DNA of 25,471 bases from an uncultured Ruminiclostridium sp. (GTDB taxonomy: Bacteria > Bacillota > Clostridia > Oscillospirales > Acutalibacteraceae), in contig CABUCM010000039.1 of the NCBI GenBank assembly GCA_902490005.1, positions 1 through 25,471 of the forward strand, given 5' to 3'. Made by a program: the position numbers and the translations under genes. This document shows, piece by piece, positions 14,654 to 22,374 of this stretch. Below the pieces are notes generated by a model. The model saw nothing but the letters and a program-made list of their open reading frames with translations, had not been told where the DNA came from and searched no databases. How positions within the stretch are numbered: the first letter of the stretch is position 1; each line of letters starts with the position of its first letter.

Positions 14654-14917
14654 TTATTTACGGATGCCTAATCTGGCAATGATGGCACGGTATCTTTCGA
14701 TATCCACCTTGGTCAGGTAGTTCAAAAGATTTCTTCTCTGGCCAACCATTTTCAAAAGCCCCCGGCGGGAATGGTGGTCCTTCTTGTGGGTTTTCAGGTG
14801 CTCGGTCAGGTCGTTGATTCTCTTGGTCAGAAGGGCGATCTGCACCTCAGGAGAACCGGTATCCCCTTCGTGCTGGGCATACTCCTTGATAATTGCGTTC
14901 TTTTCTTCTTTTAACAT
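14654..14917 (-). CDS. rpsO: 30S ribosomal protein S15
   Basis: S15 binds early to the central domain of 16S rRNA. The 87-residue product is full length and has the family signature: EYAQHEGDTGSPEVQIALLTKRI in the first half, HLKTHKKDHHSRRGLLKMVGQRRNLLNYL in the second, and a YRAIIARLGIRK end. GAGGTG precedes the ATG. It has a strong promoter and a structured leader of about 115 bases, and is followed by pnp. S15 represses its own mRNA in several bacteria through unrelated RNA structures. Confidence 0.98.
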   Translation of the reverse strand: MLKEEKNAIIKEYAQHEGDTGSPEVQIALLTKRINDLTEHLKTHKKDHHSRRGLLKMVGQRRNLLNYLTKVDIERYRAIIARLGIRK

Positions 14918-15034
14918 GCTTTTTCACCTCGTTGTTTTATTTCCCATATCCCAGTAGCAGGCAGGTGGGTTCCCCATTGGGGCTTACTCCTGAAACCGGG
15001 GTAAGGGCGTTTGTGCGCACGCAGATACGTGGAC
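14918..15034 (-). promoter_or_regulatory. Structured rpsO leader, candidate S15-responsive element
   Basis: Between the promoter and the rpsO ATG, the minus-strand RNA has GCGU/ACGC, CUUAC/GUAAG and CCCC-AA-UGGGG inverted repeats close together, compatible with a multi-stem fold. No coding potential is seen. S15 autoregulation is known in several phyla; this exact structure is not one I recognise, so the assignment is tentative. Confidence 0.4.
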
Positions 15035-15040
15035 TTATAA

Positions 15041-15069
15041 AGTATAGCACAGTTACCGTACCTTGTAAA
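15041..15069 (-). promoter_or_regulatory. Promoter of rpsO-pnp
   Basis: The minus strand reads TTTACA (15064-15069), exactly 17 bases, then TATACT (15041-15046). Both boxes match five of six consensus bases. Confidence 0.8.
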
Positions 15070-15115
15070 CCATTAATTTACGGAAAAACGGCCAACTTTT
15101 CCACTGTTTTTTAGC

Positions 15116-16396
15116 CTATTTCAATGGGTTCATCACCAGGCCGGTGATGAGCTTGGGATAGAAATAGGTAGATTTCTGGGGCATCTTCTCCCCGGCGGCG
15201 GCCACGTCCCGGATTTCCGTCACCCGGGTGGGATTTAAAATGAAAGCGCATTGGCTCTCGCCCTTTTCCACGCTTTCCACCGCCTCCTGGAAGCTGCGGG
15301 TGTAGGTTAAATTGACCTGGTTCGCCATGTTTTCCTTATCGATGCCGAACAGTTTTTCCAGCACCAAGGTGTGCAGCACCGTCACGTCCAGGCTTCTGGA
15401 CGCTTCGCTGAGGCCCGGCAGAAGCCCGTCCAGCACGGAAAGGTCCTTTAAGGTCAGCAGGGTCCAGCGGTCCCCGCCGCAGTAAAAGCCGAAAGCCTTT
15501 TCCCCCTTGGCGTATTTTTCATCCAGCACCCTTTCCATATCCGCCGGGCCGGTTTTCTCCTCCACCTGGAAATACGGCTCGCAGGCCTTCTTGGCGGCGG
15601 CTGGGTCGAAATCTTTCAAATCCCGCAGCAGGCGGTGGGTGGGGAACACCACCAGGCCGTCGTGCTCCATATCCACCAGCATCATCATGATATCATCCGC
15701 CGGGTCCCCTTCCTTGGCAAGGCCATGCTGGCGGCAGTAGTTTCTGAAATTCAACGCGGTTTCATACCGGTGGTGGCCGTCGGCGATGTACAGCTTCCGG
15801 TCTTTAAAATCACCGCACACGGCGGCAACTGCCTGTGGGTCCGACACCACCCACAGCCGGTGGGTCACTCCCTCCCCGTCGGTAAATTCCACCTGGGGCC
15901 TGCCTTGAGACAGCTCATCGATCTTTGACAGGGTGGCGTGCTCCGGGTCCATATATAACGAATAAATCTGGCTGAAATTGCAGAAGGTGGCTTTCATTAG
16001 GTTAAACCGGTCCTCCTTGGCCTTGGATAGGGTCTCCTCATGGGGCAGCACCACGCCCTTTTCAAACTCCTCCAGCTTCACCCGGCAGATAAAGCCCTTG
16101 ACCTTCTTCCGCTCTCCCCGGGCGGTGAACTCCTCCTCGTAAATATAAAGGCTTTCCTTGTCCTCCCGCTTCAAAATTCCCTGCTGAATCCACTCGTCCA
16201 GCAGCCTGCCGGCGGTTTCATAGGGGTTCTCCCCTTTTGGCAGTTCCAGCCGGATGACGTTGTGCCCGTTTCTTTCTAAATAAGCCTTTCTCTGCTCCTC
16301 GCTGATGATATCGTAAGGCGGGCAGCACAGCTCCTGGATGCTTCCGGCAGCCGGCGTTTGGAACCTGAGCCCTTTCATTCCTTTTACTTCAGCCAT
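15116..16396 (-). CDS. DUF1015-family protein
   Basis: A 426-residue cytoplasmic protein of the DUF1015 family. Recognisable blocks are ELCCPPYDIISEEQR near the N-terminus, NGHNVIRLELPKGE, LPHEETLSKAKEDR, the hallmark YIADGHHRYETALNFR in the centre, and MMMLVDMEHDGLVVFPTHR. The conserved His-rich segments suggest an enzyme or nucleotide-binding role, but no reaction is established. In some Clostridia, DUF1015 genes lie near serine-synthesis genes; none is visible here. The ATG has GGGAG upstream. It is transcribed from its own promoter, divergent from the amidohydrolase. No clear terminator is seen before the rpsO promoter. Confidence 0.92.
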   Translation of the reverse strand: MAEVKGMKGLRFQTPAAGSIQELCCPPYDIISEEQRKAYLERNGHNVIRLELPKGENPYETAGRLLDEWIQQGILKREDKESLYIYEEEFTARGERKKVKGFICRVKLEEFEKGVVLPHEETLSKAKEDRFNLMKATFCNFSQIYSLYMDPEHATLSKIDELSQGRPQVEFTDGEGVTHRLWVVSDPQAVAAVCGDFKDRKLYIADGHHRYETALNFRNYCRQHGLAKEGDPADDIMMMLVDMEHDGLVVFPTHRLLRDLKDFDPAAAKKACEPYFQVEEKTGPADMERVLDEKYAKGEKAFGFYCGGDRWTLLTLKDLSVLDGLLPGLSEASRSLDVTVLHTLVLEKLFGIDKENMANQVNLTYTRSFQEAVESVEKGESQCAFILNPTRVTEIRDVAAAGEKMPQKSTYFYPKLITGLVMNPLK

Positions 16397-16428
16397 TTTT
16401 AATACGCTCCCTTCAACCCTTTGCTTTT

Positions 16429-16457
16429 ATTGTAGTAAAAACCAAGGGAAACGTCAA
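16429..16457 (-). promoter_or_regulatory. Promoter of the DUF1015 gene
   Basis: The minus strand reads TTGACG (16452-16457), 17 bases, then TACAAT (16429-16434). Confidence 0.78.
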
Positions 16458-16465
16458 TCTTTATC

Positions 16466-16493
16466 TTGACAAAAGAAGGGTGGTTCTGATAAT
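16466..16493 (+). promoter_or_regulatory. Promoter of the amidohydrolase gene
   Basis: A perfect TTGACA (16466-16471) is followed after 16 bases by GATAAT (16488-16493). It is back-to-back with the DUF1015 promoter; their -35 boxes are only eight bases apart, so they may compete or share control. Confidence 0.72.
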
Positions 16494-16573
16494 ATTATAA
16501 ATTGGGTTTTAATGGTCAAAAATTGAAAGCCTTGAAAATTTTCATATCTTTGAATAGAAAGAAGTTTTATGCC

Positions 16574-17374
16574 ATGATGGATATTATTGATTTTCACGCC
16601 CACATTTATCCAGATAAAATCGCGGAAAAGGCTTCTCACAGCGTGGGGGAGTTCTATTCCATTCCAATGAATAAAATCGGCAGCGTGGACACCCTGCTGA
16701 AAAGCGGGGATGAAGCCGGGGTTGGCATGTTCGTGGTTCAATCGGTGGCCACGGTATCCAAGCAGGTCCAGAGCATCAACGATTTTATCTGCGAGACCTG
16801 CCGGCAGCATCCTGACCGGCTCATCGGCTTTGGCACCATTCACCCGGGCTTGGAAAACCCGGTGGACGAAATTGATCGCTGCATCAAGCTGGGGCTTCAC
16901 GGCATGAAGATCCACCCCGACGTCCAGCGGTTTCATATGGACGACCCGTCCATGTACCCCATTTACGAGGCCATCGAGGGCCGCCTGCCAATCCTGATCC
17001 ACTGCGGCGATTACCGTTACGACTTTTCCCATCCCCGCCGCCTGGCCCATATCCTGGACGATTTTCCCAAGCTGGAGGTCATCGGCGCCCATTTCGGCGG
17101 CTGGTCCCTGTGGGACCTGGCGATGGAATACCTGCTGGACCGGAACTGCTGGCTGGACACCTCCAGCTCCTTCGCTTTTCTGGGCAAGGTGCGCAGCAAG
17201 GAGCTCATCCGGGCCTACGGCGCGGACCGTATGCTGTTCGGCGTGGATTTTCCCATGTGGGACCACAAAACCGAGGTAGAGACCCTGCTTTCCCTGGGTT
17301 TGACCGACGGCGAATATGAGAAGATTTTCAGCGGCAACGCCAAAAAGATTCTGCGCATGACCCCCAACCCCTGA
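16574..17374 (+). CDS. Amidohydrolase-superfamily metalloenzyme (ACMSD-like TIM barrel)
   Basis: A 266-residue protein of the amidohydrolase-2 group, which includes decarboxylases and hydrolases with one metal ion. Metal-site motifs are DFHAH (His8 and His10), LIHCGD with His143, GAHFGG with His173, and LFGVDFPMW with Asp225. Between them, HPDRLIGFGTIHPG and GLHGMKIHPDVQ are typical of this group. The substrate cannot be read from the sequence. The start is placed at the ATG of 16574, just before the first barrel strand; the ribosome site (AGAAAGAAG) is weak and an ATG three bases later is equally possible. The FAD enzyme gene follows 74 bases downstream. Confidence 0.88.
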   Translation: MMDIIDFHAHIYPDKIAEKASHSVGEFYSIPMNKIGSVDTLLKSGDEAGVGMFVVQSVATVSKQVQSINDFICETCRQHPDRLIGFGTIHPGLENPVDEIDRCIKLGLHGMKIHPDVQRFHMDDPSMYPIYEAIEGRLPILIHCGDYRYDFSHPRRLAHILDDFPKLEVIGAHFGGWSLWDLAMEYLLDRNCWLDTSSSFAFLGKVRSKELIRAYGADRMLFGVDFPMWDHKTEVETLLSLGLTDGEYEKIFSGNAKKILRMTPNP

Positions 17375-17448
17375 TTTTGATTTTCAAGCCAGGCGCGGCA
17401 GAAATCTCAGATTCCGCCCCGGTGTGAATATAAAGGAGAAAATAAAAC

Positions 17449-18876
17449 ATGTATCATTATGACGTAATCGTAATCGGCGCGGGCCCCGCGGGCATCTTCA
17501 CCGCGCTGGAACTGGACAAGCTCATGCCCCAGATGAAGGTGCTGGTGGTGGATTCCGGCTCAACCATCGACAACCGCTCCTGCCCCGCCAGGACCTCCAG
17601 CCACTGCGCCCACTGCAAGACCTGCCACATTATGAACGGCTGGGCGGGCGCCGGCGCTTTTTCCGACGGCAAGCTTTCCCTGTCCGAAGAGGTGGGCGGC
17701 AATGTCACCGACTACCTCACCGTGCAGGAGGTCCGGGATCTGATCCATTACGCCGACGATATTTATTTGAAGTTTGGCGCGCCGGACAAGGTGTTCGGCA
17801 AAAGCGACAAGTTCGCCGAGCAGGTGAGCTACGAGGCTCACAAGCACAACATTAAGCTGATTCCCTGCCCGGTCCGGCACATGGGCACGGAGTATTCCTT
17901 TGAGGTGCTTCGGGAAATGTACCGCTATCTGAACAGCCGGGAAAACTTTGAGTTCCGGGAATACACCAAGGCGGACACCATTGAAATTGAGGACGGGCAG
18001 GCCACCGGCGTATGGCTTATCGGCAAGGACGGGGAACGCAGGCTGGAAAAAGCCCGCTTTGTGGTGGCGGCGCCCGGCCGGGGCGGCGCCGAATGGCTCA
18101 CCGCCGTTGCCCGGGCCAACCACCTGCAGACCATCAACAACGCCGTGGATATCGGCGTCCGGGTGGAAGTGCCCAACGCCGTTATGGACCACCTGACCAA
18201 AAACCTTTACGAGGCCAAGCTGGTGTATTACTCGGATACCTTTGAGAACAAGGTGCGCACCTTCTGCATGAACCCCGGCGGCATCGTCAGCGAGGAGCAC
18301 TATGAAGGCGGCGTGGGCGGCAAGGGCATCGCCGTGGTCAACGGCCACAGCTACGCCGACGAGGACAAGCACTCGGAAAACACCAATTTCGCCATGCTGG
18401 TTTCGACCAAATTCACCGAGCCTTTTAACCAGCCCATCGAATACGGCCGGTATATCGCCCAGCTGGGCAACATGCTCACCGGCGGCGGCATTATGGTGCA
18501 GCGCCTGGGGGACCTGCTGATGGGCCGCCGCACCGACAAGGAGCGGCTTTCTAAGTCCACCACCGAGCCCACGCTAAAAAACGCGGTGCCCGGGGACCTT
18601 TCCTTTGTCCTGCCCCACCGGCACCTTACCAGCATTGTGGAAAGCCTAAAGGCCTTCGACAAGCTGGCGCCGGGCCTTTACTCCAAGAACACCCTGCTTT
18701 ACGGCGTGGAGGTAAAATTCTATTCCAGCAAAATCCAGGTGGACAACCGGTTCGAGACCAAGGTTAAGAACCTGTTTGCCATCGGCGACGGCGCGGGCAT
18801 CACCCGAGGCCTGATGCAGGCTTCCGTCACCGGCGTGGCGGTGGCCAGAAACATTGCGGAGGAAGCCGCGAAATAA
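17449..18876 (+). CDS. FAD-dependent dehydrogenase, COG2509 type, with a Cys cluster
   Basis: A 475-residue flavoprotein. Residues 5-21 are the dinucleotide-binding fold (DVIVIGAGPAGIFTAL). A cysteine cluster follows at Cys45, Cys53, Cys56 and Cys59, then GWAGAGAFSDGKLS, the characteristic stretch of this family. The C-terminus carries NLFAIGDGAGITRGLMQASVTGVAVARNIAE, the second FAD-contact motif. Relatives are annotated as uncharacterised FAD-dependent dehydrogenases; the cysteines are conserved in the relatives I can recall and could bind a metal or iron-sulfur cluster, which is an inference. AAAGGAG lies before the ATG. It may be co-transcribed with the amidohydrolase and ends at a strong terminator. 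Confidence 0.9.
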   Translation: MYHYDVIVIGAGPAGIFTALELDKLMPQMKVLVVDSGSTIDNRSCPARTSSHCAHCKTCHIMNGWAGAGAFSDGKLSLSEEVGGNVTDYLTVQEVRDLIHYADDIYLKFGAPDKVFGKSDKFAEQVSYEAHKHNIKLIPCPVRHMGTEYSFEVLREMYRYLNSRENFEFREYTKADTIEIEDGQATGVWLIGKDGERRLEKARFVVAAPGRGGAEWLTAVARANHLQTINNAVDIGVRVEVPNAVMDHLTKNLYEAKLVYYSDTFENKVRTFCMNPGGIVSEEHYEGGVGGKGIAVVNGHSYADEDKHSENTNFAMLVSTKFTEPFNQPIEYGRYIAQLGNMLTGGGIMVQRLGDLLMGRRTDKERLSKSTTEPTLKNAVPGDLSFVLPHRHLTSIVESLKAFDKLAPGLYSKNTLLYGVEVKFYSSKIQVDNRFETKVKNLFAIGDGAGITRGLMQASVTGVAVARNIAEEAAK

Positions 18877-18924
18877 ACTTTCAAAAACGGTATTGGTATG
18901 GTGAATGAAAACCGTTTCATTGCG

Positions 18925-18962
18925 AAAAGCCGGCGTACCCAAAAGGGTACGCCGGCTTTTTT
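18925..18962. terminator. Bidirectional terminator between convergent genes
   Basis: AAAAGCCGGCGTACCC (18925-18940) and its perfect inverse (18945-18960) form a 16-bp stem around an AAAA loop, giving a T-run on either strand. It serves the FAD enzyme gene and the isomerase-family gene. Confidence 0.93.
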
Positions 18963-18986
18963 CATGATTTTATCATAGCTCAATGA

Positions 18987-20471
18987 TTACGCAAAGGGAT
19001 TCTCGTCTTTATACAGGATTCCTTTGGGCTGGTTGTAAGCGATATCCTCCACACCCAGATACTGGAACACGCTGTACAGCGCCTTACCCACATGGCCGAA
19101 GGCCACGGCGCCGTGATGGGGATAGTGCTTGGAAAGAAGCACGTGGCGGTAGAACCGGTCCATCTCGGAAATGGCAAAGATGCCGATGCCGCCGAAGGAG
19201 CGGGTGGCCACCGGCAGGATCTCGCCCTGGGCGATGTAGCTGGTAAGCTGGGTATCCGCAGTGGACTGGAGACGGTAGAAGGTGATCTGGCCGGGGGCGA
19301 TATCCCCTTCCAAGGTGCCTCTGGTGAAATCAGGCTCTCCGCCTTTTTCCAGGTTCCGGTTCTGGATCAGCTGGTATTTCAGCGCGCCGGAGTTGAGCTT
19401 GCACATGGGCGTATTGCCGCAGTGGAAGCCCATGAAGGTTTCATGCAGGCGATAATCGTAGTTCCCTTTGATTTCCTGGTCATACAGGTCCTGGGGAACG
19501 GTGTTGTTGATATCCAGCAGGGTCACCTGGTCGCCGGAGACGCACAGGCCTATGTATTCGCTCAAAGCGCCGTAAATATCCACCTCGCAGGCTACCGGGA
19601 TACCCCTGGCCATCAGGCGGCCGTTCACATAGCAGGGCACAAAGCCGAAGGCTTTGGGGAACGCCGGCCAGCATTTGTTGGCGAACGCCACATACTGGCG
19701 GGAGCCCTTGTTTTCCTCCGCCCAATCCAATAAGGTCAGCTCAAACTGGGCCATCTTCGGCAGCAGGTCGGGATACTGGCAGCCGGCGCCCAGTTCCTTC
19801 TTCATGTCCTCAATCACCCCGGGGATTCTCTTATCCCCCTCATGGGCCTGGTACGCAACCAGCAGATCCAGCTCGGAATCCTCCTGGATTTCCACCCCTA
19901 AATCATAAAGGGCCTTGATGGGGGCGTTGCAGGCGAAAAAGTCGTGGGGACGGGGGCCGAAGGTGAAAATCTTCAGATTGCTCACGCCCAGCAGAGCGGT
20001 GGCAACCGGTACGAACTCCCCGATCAGGTCCGCCAGCTCGTCGGCGGTGCCAACCGGGTATTCGGGGATAAACGCCCGGATTTTTCTTAAATTCAGGTTG
20101 TAAGAGCAGTTCAGCATGCCGCAGTAAGCGTCGCCTCTGCCGTTAATCAGGTCGTCGCCGGATTCCTCCGCCGCGCCCACGTACATCACCGGGCCGTCAA
20201 AATACTGGGCCACCTGGGTTTCGGGGGTCTCCGGGCCGAAGTTGCCCAGGAATACCACCAAAGCGTTGCAGCCGGCGTTTTTGGCCTCTTCCACCGCCTT
20301 GAGCATGTCGCTTTCGTTTTCCACCGTGGTCATCACTTCATAAATCTCGTTGCCTTTTTTGGCATAGCTTTCCACAACCGCTTTTCTGCGGCGCTCGGAA
20401 AGAGAGATGACAAAGCAGTCGCGGCTGACCGCAATGATGCCTAATTTTACCTGAGGGATGTTTTGAAACAT
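18987..20471 (-). CDS. L-fucose/L-arabinose isomerase-family protein
   Basis: A 494-residue cytoplasmic protein resembling the FucI/AraA fold, which interconverts aldoses and ketoses using a divalent metal. Family-like segments include GIIAVSRDCFVISLSERRRKAV, NALVVFLGNFGPET, CWPAFPKAFGFVPCYVNGRLMARGIPVACEVDIYGALSEYI, and the C-terminal HHGAVAFGHVGKALYSVFQYLGVE. It is shorter than E. coli FucI (about 590 residues), so the substrate is uncertain. The neighbouring L-xylulokinase-like gene suggests a pentose or a deoxy sugar; this is an inference. It has a strong AGGAGG site and its own extended -10 promoter preceded by two matching palindromes. Confidence 0.85.
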   Translation of the reverse strand: MFQNIPQVKLGIIAVSRDCFVISLSERRRKAVVESYAKKGNEIYEVMTTVENESDMLKAVEEAKNAGCNALVVFLGNFGPETPETQVAQYFDGPVMYVGAAEESGDDLINGRGDAYCGMLNCSYNLNLRKIRAFIPEYPVGTADELADLIGEFVPVATALLGVSNLKIFTFGPRPHDFFACNAPIKALYDLGVEIQEDSELDLLVAYQAHEGDKRIPGVIEDMKKELGAGCQYPDLLPKMAQFELTLLDWAEENKGSRQYVAFANKCWPAFPKAFGFVPCYVNGRLMARGIPVACEVDIYGALSEYIGLCVSGDQVTLLDINNTVPQDLYDQEIKGNYDYRLHETFMGFHCGNTPMCKLNSGALKYQLIQNRNLEKGGEPDFTRGTLEGDIAPGQITFYRLQSTADTQLTSYIAQGEILPVATRSFGGIGIFAISEMDRFYRHVLLSKHYPHHGAVAFGHVGKALYSVFQYLGVEDIAYNQPKGILYKDENPFA

Positions 20472-20523
20472 AGTTTTTTTCCTCCTATCTTGTCACTTTG
20501 GCTGAGGTTGGTTCTTTAAGGCT

Positions 20524-20552
20524 ACTATACCACTTCTTTTCGCGCAAAGCAA
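20524..20552 (-). promoter_or_regulatory. Promoter of the isomerase-family gene
   Basis: The minus strand reads TTGCTT (20547-20552), 17 bases, then TATAGT (20524-20529) preceded by TGG, an extended -10 element. Confidence 0.65.
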
Positions 20553-20578
20553 TGGATTTTTTCAAAAAAATTCAGAAA

Positions 20579-20646
20579 GTGTTCGAGCACGGTGTAACAA
20601 ACACAAAAAATGGCTTTCCCCCGCCGTTTTTTGTGTGTCCGAGCAC
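20579..20646. promoter_or_regulatory. Pair of matching near-palindromes upstream of the isomerase gene
   Basis: GTGTTCGAGCAC (20579-20590) and GTGTCCGAGCAC (20635-20646) differ at one base. Each is an inverted repeat, perfect or nearly so in its arms, around a central CG, as LacI/GalR-type operators often are. They are 56 bases apart and flank a hairpin: ACACAAAAAA (20601-20610) and TTTTTTGTGT (20627-20636), with GGC/GCC inside. That hairpin gives a T-run on both strands and may be a second terminator after the sucrose phosphorylase gene. Confidence 0.6.
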
Positions 20647-20655
20647 GAAAACATG

Positions 20656-20704
20656 AAAATAACGGCAAAGGGCCGGAGGTTTCCCCTCCGGCCCTTTGCC
20701 GTTA
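20656..20704 (-). terminator. Terminator of the sucrose phosphorylase gene
   Basis: A perfect 19-bp inverted repeat (20661-20679 and 20685-20703) with a 5-base loop, followed on the minus strand by ATTTTC. The upstream arm overlaps two bases of the gene's own stop codon. Confidence 0.9.
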
Positions 20705-22120
20705 TCCCTGTGTCTCTATGGTAAACGCGAAGCTTTTCAAATCCGCTTTTAAAACGGCCTTGTGCCCCTGGTATTCCCGGACAATTTCCAGCCTGCCGCC
20801 TTCCGCGGTGGTTTTGCAGGTGCCGTTCAAATCAAAGGCCGGGCATTGGTTCCTGAATTCCATCAAATCCCGCAGGTCCCGGACCACCTTCCGCTCCAGC
20901 TGGCGGGCCACCTCCTCTTTGGTATAATAGTGCCGGTTGATATCCCGCCCGTTTTTCGTTTCCTCCATCAGCGCAATATCGTTTTCTCCCGCCAGCAGGC
21001 CCACATAGTAAACCATGGGAATCCCCGGCGCGAAAAACTGGATCGCCCGGGCCAGCAGATAGGCCTGGTCCCGGTTGCCCAGGGCGGAGTAATAGGTGCA
21101 GTTGACCTGGTACACATCCAAGTTGTTGTAAGCGGCGGTATTGTAGATTTTTTTCACGTTGGCCCCTTTGGTGAACATGCTCTCCTTGGTTCGTTCCACC
21201 TCGTCGTCCGGCATCAGGTCCTTGACATCTACAATACCGATGCCGTCATGGGTGTCCAGCGTGGTGAACTGCTTCATTGGGCTCTGGTCCAGCCATTGCT
21301 TCAAATATTTGCCGTTTCCGGTATACAGGGCGTTCAGCACCAGCACCGGCAGGGCGAAATCGTAAATCCAAAAGCCCTTTTGAGCGATTTTATGCTGAAT
21401 GGTGTAGTGCTCGTGGATCTCCGGCAGAATCATGACCCCGTAAGGCTCCACCACCCGTTCAATCTCATGAAGCAGGTCCCAAATTTCCGGTTCCACAAAG
21501 AAGCAGTTGGTGTTTTCTTTTTTCACCGCGTAGGCAAAGGCGTCCAGCCGGATGATGGAGGCGCCGTTTTTACACATGGAAACCAGGGTATCCTTGATAA
21601 ACCTTTTGACGGCCGGCGCGCCTACATTCAGGTCGATCTGCTCCTCGCAAAAGGTGCACCACACCTTTTCCCTGGTGCCATCCTGAAATTCCACCTCGAT
21701 GTAGGGCGCCCGGGGCTTTCTCTTGTAAATCAGGTCCACCTGCTCCTGGGTAGGTTCCCCGCCGGTCCAAAAGTCCTTGTAGCGGATGAAAAAATCCCGG
21801 TACTGGGACGCGTCCTTTTTCTCCTGAAAATCCTGAAAATATTTAGAACTTTTAGAAATATGGTTTACCATGAAGTCAAACATCAGGTAATGCTCCCGGC
21901 TCAGGGCCCGGACATCCTCCATACTGCCAAACTGGGGGTCCACACGCTCATATTCCATGGGAGCGAAACCCCGGTCCGCGCTGGAAGGGAAAAAGGGAAG
22001 AATATGCACGCCGCCTACCGCCTTGGCGAAATGCTCCTTCAAAACCTCTTTCAGCTCCTTCAGGTTTTTGCCCAGGCTGTCCGCGTAGGTGATCAGCATG
22101 ATTTTGTTTTCAACCGCCAT
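20702..22120 (-). CDS. gtfA: Sucrose phosphorylase (GH13 subfamily 18)
   Basis: Splits sucrose with phosphate into alpha-D-glucose-1-phosphate and fructose, saving one ATP. The 472-residue product is a GH13 barrel lacking signal peptide. Catalytic residues are the nucleophile Asp193 in IIRLDAFAYA, acid/base Glu234 in MILPEIHE, and Asp292 in LDTHDGIG. The substrate loop YYVGLLAGENDIALMEET plus GRDINRHYY matches true sucrose phosphorylases better than glucosylglycerate or sucrose-6'-phosphate relatives, though these cannot be fully excluded. AAAGGAG precedes the ATG. It is not packed into an operon: it has a promoter with an operator-like palindrome and a perfect terminator of its own. Confidence 0.94.
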   Translation of the reverse strand: MAVENKIMLITYADSLGKNLKELKEVLKEHFAKAVGGVHILPFFPSSADRGFAPMEYERVDPQFGSMEDVRALSREHYLMFDFMVNHISKSSKYFQDFQEKKDASQYRDFFIRYKDFWTGGEPTQEQVDLIYKRKPRAPYIEVEFQDGTREKVWCTFCEEQIDLNVGAPAVKRFIKDTLVSMCKNGASIIRLDAFAYAVKKENTNCFFVEPEIWDLLHEIERVVEPYGVMILPEIHEHYTIQHKIAQKGFWIYDFALPVLVLNALYTGNGKYLKQWLDQSPMKQFTTLDTHDGIGIVDVKDLMPDDEVERTKESMFTKGANVKKIYNTAAYNNLDVYQVNCTYYSALGNRDQAYLLARAIQFFAPGIPMVYYVGLLAGENDIALMEETKNGRDINRHYYTKEEVARQLERKVVRDLRDLMEFRNQCPAFDLNGTCKTTAEGGRLEIVREYQGHKAVLKADLKSFAFTIETQG

Positions 22121-22153
22121 ATCATCCGCTCCTTTTTTCTATTTGTTTTTAGT

Positions 22154-22181
22154 CTGTGCAAAACCCCGGCGGTTTACACAG
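22154..22181. promoter_or_regulatory. Imperfect inverted repeat in the sucrose phosphorylase leader
   Basis: CTGTG...CACAG arms continue inward with AAACC/GGTTT around a GC-rich centre. One half read on the minus strand (TGTAAACCG) resembles a half of the palindrome at 22218 (TGTCAACCG) at eight of nine positions. It lies between the -10 box and the ribosome binding site, where a bound repressor would block transcription. Confidence 0.45.
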
Positions 22182-22195
22182 CTTTTCCGCTTTGA

Positions 22196-22235
22196 AGCAT
22201 AGCATAAAAAAGGGGAAATGTCAATCGGTTGACAT
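22196..22235 (-). promoter_or_regulatory. Promoter of the sucrose phosphorylase gene with overlapping operator-like palindrome
   Basis: The minus strand has a perfect TTGACA (22219-22224), 17 bases, then TATGCT (22196-22201). The -35 is one arm of an 18-base inverted repeat, ATGTCAATCGGTTGACAT (22218-22235), with 7-base arms and CG near its centre. The form fits LacI/GalR-type operators. No regulator of that family is encoded in the window. Confidence 0.7.
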
Positions 22236-22303
22236 ACGATTTTCCGGCGCTATTCCTAAATGTTTTCCATCTCCGTCCATGGCTGTGGTTCGCCTGTGCC
22301 GCC

Positions 22304-22343
22304 ACAAAAAAGCCTGAAAGGAAAATTTCCCTTTCAGGCTTTC
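22304..22343 (-). terminator. Terminator of the FGGY kinase gene
   Basis: AAAGCCTGAAAGG and its perfect inverse (arms 22309-22321 and 22330-22342) with an 8-base loop, followed on the minus strand by TTTTTTGTGG. Confidence 0.9.
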
Positions 22344-22374
22344 AACAGCGTTGTTTTTACAGGTCCGCGCCCGG

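Noticed and set aside
16454..17266. A 270-residue minus-strand open frame opposite the amidohydrolase gene
   Set aside because: The opposite strand encodes a protein with a complete metal site; this frame has no recognisable motif.
20762..22195. A 477-residue plus-strand open frame opposite the sucrose phosphorylase gene
   Set aside because: The minus-strand frame has all catalytic motifs, a ribosome site, promoter and terminator; the plus-strand frame has none.
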